Source: Synanceia verrucosa
Lineage: Eukaryota > Chordata > Actinopteri > Perciformes > Synanceiidae
Assembly: GCA_029721515.1 (NCBI GenBank)
Contig: CM056563.1
Span: 10,736,454 to 10,800,453, forward strand
Length of the DNA stretch: 64,000 nucleotides
Direction of reading: 5' to 3'
The notes under the pieces were generated by a model. It searched no databases and had not been told where the DNA came from. It was given only the letters and a program-made list of their open reading frames with translations. Shown in pieces: positions 48,106 through 61,809 of this stretch (position 1 is its first letter; each line of letters opens with the position of its first letter). The translations under genes and the position numbers were made by a program.

Positions 48106-50989
48106 TTTACTCGACTCGACTCCTTGCTAATTGTAACGAGCCCTCACTTTCAAATGGCCTTGAGAAAAACAAACACACACACGTTCACACAAGTATTCAA
48201 CTTTCTGCCCTGTCGACTTCCCTCTCTCTGCCCACTGTGTGAGTGTCCTACTCCACCTCCTCATATCCCTCCTCTCCTTCCTTCCCCAGGCCCCCTTGCC
48301 TCAGCACCTGACTTTTAACCCTCTAATCTCTCTCGATGCGAAGGGTGAGATGCTTCAGGCACTGCCCCTATAATTGCAGACAATGTGGAAAATAGCTTTG
48401 ACAATGTGGAAAAAAAAAATTTCTTCTCTTGGCCAGTTTGGTGACGGCTGTTGCGCTGATGAGTAAATTTACAGGCACAACAAAGCTCCTTTACTCGTGT
48501 TTCAACACAGCAAACAGAAGAAAAACAACCATCAGTCGCCGTCAACACAAGATTTAGACATTAGTGCTCTTTTCACCCGAGCTCTTTGGCACAGATAACG
48601 AAATGGCAGCCTTGATTTTGAAAACAAAAACAAACAACAACAACAGATAAAAGTACAGACTGACCCAAGGTCAGCAACCAGATTTCCAGATGGATAGTGT
48701 GGTTTCATCACTGTCACAGTGGTGTGACAGCAGCCCTCTGCTTAATTGCTTAAATTGGCCCTTATGACAGAGGGCTCCTTCCTTTAGTCATGCTTCCTGT
48801 CCACAGACCAACATTTAAGGGTAAGAAAAGTCCCGTGGGGCGTAGGGATAATCCACCCTGAGCGTGTGTGTCTCACACCAGCACGCACAACTGCACACTT
48901 TGTCGCCAAGGTGCTGCCACATGTTACACAACCAATATTTTGACAAGCTGTGACTTTAATTTCCCTCACAAGTAAAGGGAACCTTATTCATTTCTTCCCT
49001 CAAGTGCCTCAGTGTCAACAAGTGACTGTACAAACACAACCGTCTGCTGTGTGGAGCACAAAGCAGCGAGACCTTCACCAGAAAATAACTACGCTGGCAC
49101 AACCGCTCTCTTGTAAAGTGTTACAATCTGTGTATGGTAGCAGCCTGAAAGTTCCCCACATTAGTGACGGGTAATTGGCCTCCTGCGGGCTTCTCGGCTG
49201 TGTCTGGTAGCCTAATATAACCCAATTACAATCATTATACACTGTCAGTGACACAGTAGCTTCTCCCGTAGCTTAATGACAGCTTGTGAGGGAACACATG
49301 GCGAGGAAAACAAGCAGTATTCTGGTGCAGGGGTTAATAGTGCTGGCTGTTGGGAGTAGTTTACGCCGCCTGTTTTGCCCCCATGAAAGATTAGGAGATT
49401 TTCCGTGCCGGTTTGTGGGGGGCTGTGTAAAATGTGGTAATCTGACTGAAAGCTGGGGGGGATCAGTGTGAGAAGACTGTTCATACATAAATTAAGCATC
49501 GCAGACTCGATACATAATTGTTAACCAGGGTGTATTTCATAAGAAAAAGCCCTCTCAGAGAATCAAGGTAGAGATTAAATTAGCTTTGATGATATTATCT
49601 GGGGAAACAGATGCACTAGTGGCTCTCAACAACCCTTCTTTTTGGTAAGAGCAGTTTGGTTGCATCACTTTGTTGGATGTTAGTTGGCTGAGTGGAGTGG
49701 GTCACTCAGAGATTTAATCTTTCAGGAATTTGACCCCATCGCTCACTGCACACAAGCTGAAGGGAAGTGGTATCTGCTTATGCCTAATTTCCTCAGTGTT
49801 TCATCCACCTGTCTCTCCTTCAGCTATAGGAAAAAAATCCAATGATTACTGCGATGGCAATACACGTCTTTAATATTGAAAGGTGACTAAAACTTGTCCA
49901 CTGACCCTCTGTGACACAAACATTTTCTTGTCCTCTATCCATCATGTGGAGGTTGCAGATTATATTTAGTGGCTTCATTTTTCCAAAGGTCAGTGCATCA
50001 CTGATTGTCATGCTTGGTGTTGGTGCTACGCTCTGTGCTCCAATTATTTCCTTCATATTTTTTATTTAATGAAAAGCAGCTGCTTCACCAAAACTGCCAG
50101 AAAAGCATCTGATTATAATAACATACAGAAGCTGGGCTGTCCACGCTGCAGCATTGATGTGTTGGTGCCGCCATGTCTCTATTTATCAGTCAAGTCTCCG
50201 GAATATCATGCAGAAGAAATGTCGCCAAGATAATCTGGTTTTGACCTCCATCGCTGCTAAAATGCGAAGCGAATAGACTTAACGTGGTCTGACCCCTGCG
50301 TATCCAAACCATTTCAACGCTAGTGCACAAAAGCAGCTTTTCGCTTTGCGGTGAACGAGGCACGGTGCGGTCTAGACGCTCGGCTCTGCCCCTGCGTGCT
50401 GCACGGCGTCCTGCGGTTCCACACCAGCCCTCCTCATCACCGCCCAGACTGCTCCCTCTGCGCACAGGCTCGCTTTCCCAAATGCTGGTTTTATTGTCAG
50501 CACTTTTGTGATCTGGAGCATCAGCGGTGCCAATAAAACTTGTCACAGATCCGTTCTGTTTGCATGAATAGAAACGTATTATTACAGATTTGTATAAAAA
50601 AAAGTTCTTGTTGAGCAGAACAGAAACACCGTGAGTTGAATTTCCTCAAGGGAGTTCTCATAAAGGGAGTTGTCGCTCACACAAACTCAATTTAAATGAT
50701 CAGCGGTGGTTATTAACTTTAAAGAGGTTTATAACCTTAGCTTTGTTTTAGATTTTGCCTCGGGAGATGATTCGGTTAATTAGCGCAGTTAATATGCGGA
50801 GCTGTTTTCATAAGTTAATCATGTTCCGCGTCTTTACGCGCGTCTTGATCCATGCGTCCCAACGCATCACAGCCCCAAACAACTTACATGTTTATGCTTA
50901 TTTTACTAGCCAAGGCAGGAAAACTCTTACCCTGAACCTCGAAGAAAGTTAGTGAGCGCAGTCGCGCTTGTGTGTCTTTATCCAAGCGC

Positions 50990-51270
50990 AGCAGCAGCCG
51001 CTCACCGATATAACTCCCAAGTAGTTTTTCCGTGTACGCTCGCTCTCCCCAACAAAAAAAAAAAGTTTCTGTGAACGTATTAAACTAAAGCGAACGGTCT
51101 TCATCAAATCCTTGGAGAGATACGCCGAACTCCACGTCAAGGAATGCGCTCAAGTGCCGACTCCCTGGACAAAAAAGCGCTTTATTGGTGAGCACAGGGG
51201 AGAGTCTGGAGGGATGGGAGGGGCGAGCAGAGCAGAGCAGAGAAGAGCGCAGTGCTGCACGGAGCCCAAA
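50990..51270 (-). promoter_or_regulatory. Candidate vasn promoter in a CpG-rich block
   Basis: CpG density rises sharply here compared with the CpG-poor surroundings, with repeated GCGC, CGCTCG and AGCGC runs. On the minus strand a CCAAT box (CACCAATAAAGCGC) lies at about 51190-51177, and a consensus donor TATATCG|GTGAGCGG ends an implied exon at 51006. The orientation and position (18.6 kb upstream of the vasn coding exon) suit the non-coding first exon of vasn. A plus-strand donor (TTTATTG|GTGAGC at 51187/51188) also exists, so the promoter may fire both ways. No transcript evidence is available. Confidence 0.35.
51006..51150 (-). other. Putative non-coding first exon of vasn
   Basis: The exon is implied by the minus-strand donor at 51005-51001 (GTGAG) and the CCAAT box about 40 bp upstream of the upper bound. 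The upper bound is a guess. It contains a minus-strand ATG with a short frame that, spliced to 32379, would not be in frame with vasorin, so it would be an upstream ORF rather than part of the protein. Confidence 0.25.
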
Positions 51271-54200
51271 GAGATCAGCAGCAGCTCACCTTGCAGCTTG
51301 GCTCAGTGTTAAACACCGGAGAGACATTCCAGTCTCCTCTCTGCTCACTTTATATATTAGTGCCTACCTGCACGACCTGTTTCAAGCAAGGTACTTTCAG
51401 AGACTGATTCCATTCTGTTCTGTTCAGCTCATTTCTTAATTACTGCCTTGCTTTTCTCTCTGAAATCAGCTCCTCTGCAGAGGAAATATAGGCAACTTTT
51501 AAACGTTTAAACTATAAAACATGGCATGTTAAACATAAGTAGTAAATAGTGTGATAATAAAAAGGTATGGATGTTTTTTTATATCTGTCTCCAGCGTACG
51601 TACAGTGTTCTTTTAGCACACATGGTTGCCTCATTTCATATAGCTCAGAAAGCCACTGACTGCCTCCCAACGCCAGTGACAAACTACCCGTCGGCAGCTG
51701 GCAGACCTATTTCCATGTCAGCCAGTCCCAACAAGGTGCCGTAAGGTGATAGCTCTCAGGACCGGTGTCATCTCTAATGTGTGTACTTTTAGCCACACGT
51801 CACACAGAATGAGCCAGAAACCTGAAGCTCGTTGTGTACGGTGCTTGAATGTGTACAGTATGTAAGTTTTCACCCACATGCTCATGACAGCTGTTCTCTC
51901 CCCATACAAGGAGTTGTAAAAGACAAATAAACGAGAACCAGGATGAATATCTCCTTGTGGTGATTTCACTCAGTAGAGACTGCTCAAGAGAAACATGTTC
52001 AAACACCAAATGGGCCCTTGAGGTCATCGCACGTGTCTCCTGAAACCGCCCTCAATGTCCTCTGGACAAGGGACACTTTAGTTTGCTTTTTGATAGCAGT
52101 CTCCACCAAGTCTCATGCTTTTTTTTTTTCCTGCTCCTACTGAAGGAGTCATTGCATGCAACACACACACATGCACCATGCCATCTGTAAGGCATTACAG
52201 TAAATTGCAGGAATAGAGAAATGATTTCAAGCACGTCCCGCAGGGTCCAGATGTGGCTCCTCAGACGTGTGGCCACAACAGGTTTTTTTTTTTTACGTGT
52301 TCCGGAGAAATAAAGGAGGAAATAAATTGTATGTTCCCTGTCTTATTTAATCACGCAGCCTCACAAAGGCAGCACTCGTGCTCTGTCCATCTCTGCTTCG
52401 CCCCCTGATAAACCTCCATGTTCAAAGTACAGCACCAGAGCTGAGGTTATTCAGGTAACACTGAGGATGAGGTGTTTATTTTAGTCATTCATTTTGTATG
52501 TATTTGGCCGGCAAGGAGGACCAACGTCTCCAGAGCTCAGCTGCACCTCCAGACTGACGACGGCTCGTCGTTTGTTGCCCAAGTTACATTCAAACTGCTG
52601 AGAAAGTCTTCTCAAATTGCATGATCTGAGTGCTCCCACAACTGGTTATCACATTAGAACAAATAGATAAGTAAAGGCAGTGTAAAATACAGGGTCAACA
52701 CAGAGACTTTCATTTTAACGTAGTGACTCAAGTCTCCACAAAAAGCCTGAAATTATCTCATTATATTTTTATGGATTAATTGAACCATTTATGTTATTAT
52801 TTTTTGCACATTTCCCCTCAGTGTAACACTATGTTATGTCTTCTCCACACCAGGACATAATCATAGTGGGGAGTTTATTTGTTCATTTCATTTAATATTT
52901 TTGCCTGGAAACAGTTATATTTAAACACTGTTTATCAGAATCTGCTTTCAGAACCCACAATATGTACTTTCTGCATGCTGTAATTATAGAAAATAAACTA
53001 CCCCTTGACCATGAGAGCCCTTCTACATGTCAGCTCACATTTTATTATAACATTCAATTTATGATATTTGAGAATTTATTTTTAAGAGCGCTGTAACATA
53101 AAAACAACCAGATGTGGTAGAAAGAGAGAGAAGAGAGAAATCATCTCAGATCATCAGATGCAGCAGTCTATTGTTAAACAAATAAAAAAAATGCAGAGAT
53201 AATTCTTCACTCATCACAAGCACTTTATTTAACTATCAAACATTGCTCATAATTAAGCCCCACTTTTCATGTTTGACATCCTGGCTGCTCTGTTCTGCAG
53301 TGAAATGACCAGAGCGGGAAAGTGTGTGTAATCCCTTCCACATATTTGTTCATTGCAGGACAGCAGGCGCTTGGTCAGCGGTGTAAATCACAGTCTAGTG
53401 GCTGTTACTGCATGTGCCGTCAGCACGTCGGGGCTCCTAATCACCCTGGCTCAGTGAAAGATGGCGAGGCGGCTCCATAACACTGCCCAGGGGAACCAGT
53501 AAAACACTGGTTTGCTGCTGAGCCAGCCGCAGCATGCTAATGGTTTTGAAGCTAGGGGCACTCAGCCACACAGCACTGTGACAGTTATTTTTTGGGAGGT
53601 GACGGGGATTTCTTCTTCTACAGAAATGCCTTTTCCACACTACCACTTCGCTTATACGCTCACATTTTCTCTTGTTCTTTCACACTTTATTGCAATCAGT
53701 TGGGTGCAAGTTTGTTTTACGTGCATGCGCAAACTCATGCTCAAGTATTTTGTCAACCAGCAGACTTTCATCACTTTCTCTTTCCACACCCTAGTCATGC
53801 CCTCCTCAGCCTTTTTATTGTTTTTGGCTGTTTCACTTTCTCTCACATTTGCTTCTTCAGCATTTCCTCAGCAACTTCATGGCTTCATTTTCATGCCTTT
53901 ATGACTTATGATAACTTTTATACCATGACTCAACCATATGTCGTCATGATCTTGTGTGTATCACTGCAGATCTTATCTGACGCCATGATTTATAGCTTGG
54001 CATTATACTGTTGTGAGGTACACTTCAAAAAATAAAGCCAAAGCATCAGTTCATAATTTAACTCCATCCATGAGATAGAAACACTTGAATTTGCTATTGA
54101 TGGATGTTTTTTTTTTATCTCTCAGTCCACACAAGGACAAAGAGCCTATCAGAAAGGCTAAACTGACTCTAAACAGACTGAACTGTCTTTGTCTTTCTGT

Positions 54201-57200
54201 CCTTGGTGTTGTCACAGTCTGGTATGCTTATTTTAAGTGATAGGACATTGTTAAGTCTACTTCCATGTAAGTAATCCTGGAGGCTCTCCACTTTATTGTT
54301 TTTGATGTACATTACTTAATTTCCTTATTTTTTTCTCTTGATTTTTGTGACACTAACCTTTTGATGTAAACTCAATTACGTCGTTAGTCTTGCTATATTG
54401 TGAAGTATATACTGTGAATATAGCGATAGGGTTGTCTTTGACCTGGTGACCTGTCACCACTGTTACCGTCTTGCCAAGAAGAACACATGCAGACCCTCTT
54501 GGAAACACAACTTCATTCATACTTACATAATCACATCTGTGGAGCTATTCAGCGACGTGATTGGTTGGAGGTGTTCGTACTTTGCAGTTCTTTTTTTTTT
54601 TTAAGTAAAAAACAGAAAAGGAAAGAGTCACTGCAGGAGGAAGAGTCAGTGAGACCGAGAGCAAGTTCAGGAGAGCACTGCAAATTGACATTTCGTTCGT
54701 TTGCTTGTCAGTTGAAACAACAAACATGCCACCTTTTGAGAAATTGAAGTTGTTGAGGTGAGCTCGTTTTTACAGCTCCAAAAACAAAATAAAGTGTCCA
54801 TCAAACCTCTGAAAGCAGCGTGTGCAGGGCATTTTATAAGCAACGCCTTGTTTTATCAAAAACATTTGTCATAGCATCCTAATTTTTCCTCCATGACAAA
54901 CCTCTCGTCCTTAAGAATGATGATTGACTTTTTTTTTGGCAGAAACTATAAATACTAACCTGACTGAGAAAGAAAAAGACTGAGCTGGATGTCTGTGGGA
55001 GGAACGGCTGTATGTTTGGTGGTCCCAGAAATGTTTGGTGCATCCATAATGATTGCTTTTTAATCTTGTAGTGGTTTGCTTCTTTGATTACTAACATAGG
55101 AATGTGCAACATTTTTTGTAGTATTCTGCACATTTAGTGAGTGGTTATGGGGAATAATGCGCTGCTTTAGGAATGATCCTGTCCTGGGTTATTTTGCGAT
55201 GGAACCCCAGCTCATTATTCTCTCAACTCCATGCTTTAGAGGCTTGAGGTGGGAGTGTGACTGTTTTCTTTGTTAGTGTTCAGTATATCTGCATATGCTT
55301 TGGTATCTGTGTTCGTGTGTTTACCTCCCCATCTGTCCACAACTACATGTCTTCCCGTCACACATAAATGTACTCTGACGGCAGTATGTGTGGGCTGCTG
55401 TGGTGACACACCACCCGGTTGCCTTTCTTCCCACAGCACTCGGTAGGCAGGAAAAAAACATCCGTGGGAAGGAGTGCCATGCAGAGGAGGAGAAACCTGG
55501 AACATCGACGCTTAATTAGCTGCTGCTATGGGAACCTGGACACAGTCGAGGGATATATGTATATATTTATATAGAGGGGAATAATAAGCAAAGCAGAAGT
55601 TGTCACTGTTTGTGTGAGAACAAACACGTAATGCTGTAATCAGATCCACTGGATTAGATAAAAGTGACATGTTGACTCTTCCCACCTGCCCCCTCTCGCC
55701 AGCTTTACCCATTATAAGTCAATCTGATCCTCGTAAAGCTGTCTTCTGTACAGAGGAACCTTTCCATGTACAACACTATTAAAACACATTTTATGATCTT
55801 GTTTATAGGTCATCTTTGGTTGATTGAACCGAAAGTGGCTCATGTAGTTGGAGGGAGTGCGTGTCCCAGACTGAACCTCCTGAAGGAGAAGAGGGCAGAG
55901 GGGTGCTCACCCGAAAAATATCATCTTGGCCTTTCTCACCATTTGTCAGTCAGACAGGCTGTGTTAACAAAACTTTGCCTTGGGAAACACAGACAGGATG
56001 TCAGAATATGAGAAGGGGAAAAAAAAACTCTGTCTCCTGTTTGTTTCTTTGTTTATTGTTTTGTTTTTGTGCTTTTGAGTATCATTATGATTTGGAGCTC
56101 TTTTCGTGGCATTTTGGCCTCAAGCTGAGAGCGCCATGCCAGCTATATTATGTCAGGGAAGAACATGAAAAGGCCCTCAACACAAAGACCTCAAAAATCT
56201 GCGCTCTGAAACTTTTAATGATTGCAGGGCCTGTTTGCTTCACACAGAGACCTGGGGAGGTCAGAGTGTAGTTCACTTTGAGGTTTACTAGTCTGTTGAC
56301 TCCGTGCGATGGCACTTCTCATTAAGGAAAGAGGGAGCCGGAGATGGATAGCACAGCTGGGCCGTGCACTCCTCGGAGCTGGACAAACCGCCATTTTAAT
56401 GTTGAAAACAATCTAGGGGTTTATTGATTGAAAACATGGTTCCTTTTAGCCTTTAGATTTGTCTTCAAAGACTTTTAAACCAGACATACAGGTGCTGCAT
56501 TTGTGGATGGAGCAGTTTTACGGCTGGTTATCGCTTCTCTCTTTGAGGTAAAAGAGAGGGATTTCTGCTTATCACGGGGTCTCTGATAAGACTGATAGAG
56601 GAGAGAGTGCAGAGAGGCCTTAAGGAGAAGAGGTGAGATCCAAAGTGGTTGGGTTGACCTCCCATCCCCCGGTCACTGGGGAAGTGGCTTTTTTTTAACT
56701 GTTCTTTCTTTCTTGTTTTTTTGTTTTTGCTCTCTCTGCCTCTTCTAAGATGTGCTTATTGTTAATTCACCTGGAAGTTTGAGCTTCACTGTGCAAAGTG
56801 ACGCATGACACTTTAACACTGGGAGGTCTTTACACATCTTTTTGCTCACCTTAAATCTGATATTTGTAAAAACTGCTTGCCTCTCATCATGCTACCTCCT
56901 ACCCTGTCCCTCATGGCTTCACTGTCACCCTGCGCTCTGATATGACAGGTATTGAGTAACAGCAGCATGCCTGTGAATTAATGAGGGAAGCAAAGTGACT
57001 GCAGCTTAGCTACAGTATGTTCACTATGGCTGCACTGCTGTATTAGTACTACGACAGAAACCCTATCAGAGGGATAAGAGCAACTATGTGGCACAGGTCA
57101 CACCAGGCCAGCTCGCTGCTTGCAGACAGCTCATTTTCATATTGTTGTATCTGTGCCTGTGAATCCCTCCATTTAAAATTTATTTGTATGTATTATAAAA

Positions 57201-57764
57201 TTCATGCAGTTGCACTTGGTTTTCAGACAGTCTTATGTCTAAAATGTAAAATCATATCTTTCTAGAAGCACAGAGTAAAATAAAGCTTTCCACTGCTGTG
57301 ACTCACAGTCAGTCAGATCCTTTTCTGCCCACTGGCAGACTGAAAGGTTGGTGCAGTCATATGATGTGGTAAAAAACATGCCGTCCTGTGTGGAGGAAGA
57401 TCATGCACAAAAAAAAATTTTAAAAAACGTTAAATGTGAAGAAAATATTTATACCTCAGTCCTTATTTCCTATATTGAAACACACATGCACACATAGTAT
57501 TACAGCTATTCCCTTCAACAGTAATGCTTTCCAGTCTTTCAATATTATACACTACATTTTTACTATCCCATGGTCATCTTGATGCATTGTTTCCAAACTG
57601 CTGCTGGTCCTGCAGTTATGCATTAAGGATTTCTTCTATTTCCTTCTGCCTCTCTTTAATGATGATACCTGAAGCCGTTTTGGGTTTTGCCAGACAAACA
57701 AACATGTATGCACACAGATGAGAAGAAAGAGTGTCTTGTTTCTATTGTTTTAAAAGTGCACAAG

Positions 57765-57765
<1 letters not shown>

Positions 57766-57792
<27 letters not shown>
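57766..57792. repeat. T27 homopolymer
   Basis: Uninterrupted run of 27 T. No retrotransposon body was recognised on either side. Confidence 0.95.
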
Positions 57793-57797
<5 letters not shown>

Positions 57798-58637
57798 TTG
57801 TGACCATATGAGTTGGCCTCCTCCTCTGTGTCTGTGAGACTAAAGCCCATCTGAGGGTAATTCAGTCCAACATGAGCGCCACTTCGGGCTTTATCCTCCA
57901 GAGGAATACGCATCTGCTGTGTTATTGCTCAAAGCTGCCTCGTCATGTGGCGGTGGGGGCCGAGGTTGGATGTGAGCCTGTAAATGTTTGGTCAGCACTT
58001 GCTTATTGTTGAGAGATGGTGGCTACGTAGACAACACTAGAAGAGTTGTATGACTGGAATACTAAACTGTGCTTTTATGATGGTTACTCTGTATGGGTGG
58101 TCACAAAATGTGTTTCTGAGGGGGGTCATCAAGCATCAGTGTCCTCTGTAACAATCTCTTACTTTTTCTTTTCTTTCCAATAACTCTTCCAAGATGCATG
58201 ATAAAGCTCAAAGCATTCTTAAAAGGACACTCACACACACACATGCACATATGAGGACACATATAGCTGTTGTGATTTACTACACAAACGTGATAGCAAT
58301 GTTATCTCTACTACTGCTCTCTGTCTCGCTCAGTTTCTTTTTTTCTTCTCTCTTTCACCGTCTCTGTTACAGTAAATCTGCTCTGTTCTGTCAGGTTTTT
58401 ATTGGTTTTCACTGTACAAATCCCTCCTTTGGCCATTAAAGCGAGATGATTTAGTGTGGGTGCGTTGAACCCACGAACGGTAAAACACACACTTTAGTGC
58501 AGCGGCGGTGAGGACAAGGGGGAAAGGTGAGGTCTTGGGACGCTCTGTAATCACTTTTTATACATATCATACTTGATTTTTATGTCTTTATCAGCCATAC
58601 CAACCCCTGTGTGTTTTATCAAAAAAATTACAACCCT

Positions 58638-58709
58638 TGTGCGTGTGCGTGCGTGTGCGTGCGTGTGCGTGTGCGTGCGTGTGTGTGTGTGTGTGTGTGC
58701 GTGTGCGCA
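58638..58709. repeat. Alternating GTGC/GT tract
   Basis: About 72 bp of GTGCGT-type units changing into pure GT. Creates spurious Cys/Val-rich and Thr/His-rich frames. Confidence 0.95.
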
Positions 58710-58853
58710 TTCCCAAATGTTGTCTTTTGGAGGAGCAGAGAGGAATTTCTGCTTTTGAGATATGAAAGAGTGCAACAGAGGGGAAAAGAGTGATAGAATG
58801 GCATTATAGATGGATCACAAAGGACAAGTATGGACACATAGTCACAGCTGACA

Positions 58854-58855
<2 letters not shown>

Positions 58856-58930
<75 letters not shown>
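58856..58930. repeat. (TG)n, 75 bp
   Basis: The longest TG tract in the window, with one GA interruption, 146 bp from the preceding GTGC tract. Confidence 0.97.
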
Positions 58931-59355
58931 TTGCAGAGAGAGATGAGTCAGATCATTCGGCTCCACAGACATAGACCCACAGGCTGGCAGACTGATAAAC
59001 TGTGTTAACTGACTGATAAAGCAGAGCTGGAGGACACCACGGAGTCAAAACACGTGCGAATGACGATCGATGAAAGGCGCTCTGTTGAACGGCTCAAGAA
59101 TGTTTTTGTAGCTCGAGTCGAGCAGGAGTGGAGAGGGACAAAAAGGGTCTCGAAGAGGTTGTTTTAGGGTTTGTATTTCTCTCTTTATTTTTCTCGTCCC
59201 GTCTCTCTCAAGTCAACCCTCTCGCTCATTTGCACACACATACTCAGGGCTTGAAGGAAAAACAAATATCAAACAGTAATGTTTTGTGTCTGTAAATTAC
59301 TGGGTTTTATGGTTCAAGCATTTCCAATAATTCTGTCTTGGCTGTCTATGAAAAG

Positions 59356-59374
59356 ACACACACACACACACACA
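59356..59374. repeat. (CA)n microsatellite
   Basis: 19-bp CA tract. Confidence 0.9.
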
Positions 59375-61762
59375 GAGTAATACACATCAGTGCAAATATG
59401 AAAATGGTTTGGATAGTGCACTGAGCTTTTGTACAAGGTTGAGTTCTACCATCATTGGAGGGAACTTTGGCTGAAGATTTGAGCAATATTTGCCAAATGT
59501 ATGAATCGATAAATGGTCAGATCATGTGAGATCGAGTTGTTGCTCTTTGGCACGTCCACGAGTGTCCGTTCTAGAGCGACCACGGTCTGTTTGGCAGGAT
59601 TTGAACGGGGCAGTTAGTCATTCATCGAGCCTGTTTCTGCTGGATTGTGTTTTTAAAGCAGACTTTATGGAGTGGTTCAGTGTGTGTGTCGTGCTGGAGC
59701 AACAACGGTTTGCACTTGTGGTTTTTCCACAGTAGGAAAAATAGACTGTAGTGCACCTAAGGTTGACATCGTTTCTGAACTGTGTCCCTGCAACAAATCA
59801 TGGAACAGTGTGGAGTGACTGGCCCAGTGGAACCAAGTCAGAGCTAGACTTATGATTATTACTTTTAATTTATGCCTCTGGTATGCAGAATAATTACTGT
59901 GCAATGCATTATATCCACGGCTGATTTAGAGCCTGAAATTTTGTGGTTTATTTGCAGAGTTGAAGTGGATTTAAACCCAGATATTTTTAGGTCAGATATT
60001 GGTACAGATTATGAGTGGGGCCTAATGTCAAATAGCCACTATATCTGCTTATATATATCATATCATTGATGGTCTTGTTGTGGTTTTATTTGTTCGTCAT
60101 TGGTTTGATCTTATGTTCAGATTTATTTTCAGGATTTTCCACCTTGGCGTCATGTTATTTTGTTAAGAAAAAAATGATGTATTCCTGTCCTCTATTCCCA
60201 TTAGTATTGGCTTGTATATGAAAGAGTCATTTTAAAGGGGCCTGCTAATGAAACACTTAACCTGAAGAGACAGATATTTGTTAATGAAAGGGGATGACTG
60301 AATGGAAAAGTTGAATATGATTTTCCCCTTTATTTAACTACGCTAGGTTTGTGTTCAAGGAGAAAGCCACGCAAAGAGATGGATGTTTCTGGCAATTGTA
60401 AGTTGCCAAATGTGTATTTCTTCAGGCAGTTGCTGTGCTGTCAAGCTAAAGAAACAGAAGAAGCAGAATTTATTTGTGCCTCATTGGCAGAGATTTTGCT
60501 GATCGAAGCGCTGATTCTAAGTTCTACTATTGGCAGATAATCCATCAAGTGCTAGGTGAGAGTGCAGGTCGCTCTTTTCTCACTTCCTCTGAAACATGTG
60601 TACCTCTGTCTGTGTTCACCATTTAAAAAGCAACCGTGACAGGAACCGGACATTTCCTCCGGTGACCTGACAGCAGAGAGGGTCGTCGTGGTCGTGACCC
60701 TCCCCACTCTTCTTTCTGTCCTCTGTGCCAACGCTTCCTCTTTCTTCCCTCCACTTAGATGGTTGCGACTGCTGCTCGATTCCCAGGCCCCCGCCGACAG
60801 GTCATTTAATGGTCATCTAGCTTGGGCCCTTGATGCTGAGCCCTGGGGTTAATGCGGAACGCATCTCTTCCAGGTCTCCAAAGCATCAACAAGCAGCCAC
60901 CAAACACTTCAGAGACACATTACAGATGTAAACATAGACCAGTATACAGTACACATGCTATTTATGCCTTTCCTGTATTGAATGCACAGCCTTACCTCCC
61001 CTTCAGTCTGTGTACTGTGACACCCTCACACCCACCCACATCCTACAACAACACCCCCACCCATGTCTGCCCTCCAGCCCTCCCAGTCTACAGAGCAGCG
61101 TTGAGGTATCTCGACACTTTATGACCAGTGACCTGACTGCTTTATGACTCAGCCAGTCTGGATCAGTTTACCACCCACTTGAATGTTTGTGAGTGTGTTT
61201 CGTTTTGATGCTGAGCTTCTAATGTCTCTCATGTATCTGGGACAAGTAAAACCGTGTGTGTGTTTTAATCATCTGTTTCACTGGTTTTCTCTGTCTCATT
61301 TTTAAAAATCTAATCTTTCCAAACAGACTGTCGTGTGCTCACACAGCAGTGTGTGGCAAGTGTCTTATTTATAACTTGGGGTTGTTTTCCTACACATGCT
61401 TGACATTTTGCAAAGATCTGACATGATGTGGCCGACGTGGTCGGACAGTTCTGTGGCAGGCTTGTTGTTTGCCCCTGCAAAGAGGGAGTAAACTAAGAGA
61501 TGTGCAGAGCTGATCGGTCCTGCTTGTGTCAGTGTGAAGATGGAAATGTGCTGAAAAGCTGGAATGGTAATGAAGCCTTATTCTATTTCTTGAGGACAGA
61601 AGATAAATAAGTGCTGAAGCTGCTGCAGTTTTTCCCAGTTTGGCAACTTTGCATGTGGTTGTATGTGGAACTGGTGTCAGAGGGGTCACTGCAGACCTGT
61701 TGACACAGGACTCAGTAATTTTAATTAAATCCAATGCATGCATGTGTGCCACTACATGTGCT

Positions 61763-61809
61763 TGTGTGTGTGCGCGCGCGCGTGTGCGTGTGTGCGTGTG
61801 TGTGTGTGT
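61763..61809. repeat. Alternating TG/CG tract
   Basis: About 47 bp including a GCGCGCGCGCG core flanked by TG. Confidence 0.95.

Larger units (their letters stand above)
32380..51005. other. Probable vasn 5' intron within coro7 intron
   Basis: If the first vasn exon is at about 51.0 kb, this 18.6 kb is the vasn 5' intron (minus strand) and at the same time part of a coro7 intron (plus strand). It holds the TG/TA compound repeat (32895-33037), CA/TG repeats (34121, 39634, 42639, 47309), an unexplained coding-like stretch (38334-38938), a complete hAT element (43658-44384) and a pyrimidine tract (46606-46680). 33040-34120, 34155-37340, 39000-39630, 39670-42630 and 44400-46600 show no recognisable gene. 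Confidence 0.4.

Noticed and set aside
53592..54035. 147-codon plus-strand frame, Phe/His-rich
   Set aside because: Composition follows T-rich DNA and overlaps another open frame (53512-53904) equally good. No motif.
58628..58972. Thr-His repeat proteins
   Set aside because: Translation of TG/CA microsatellites. The same applies near 8757, 21774, 24479, 28817, 32895 and 47309.
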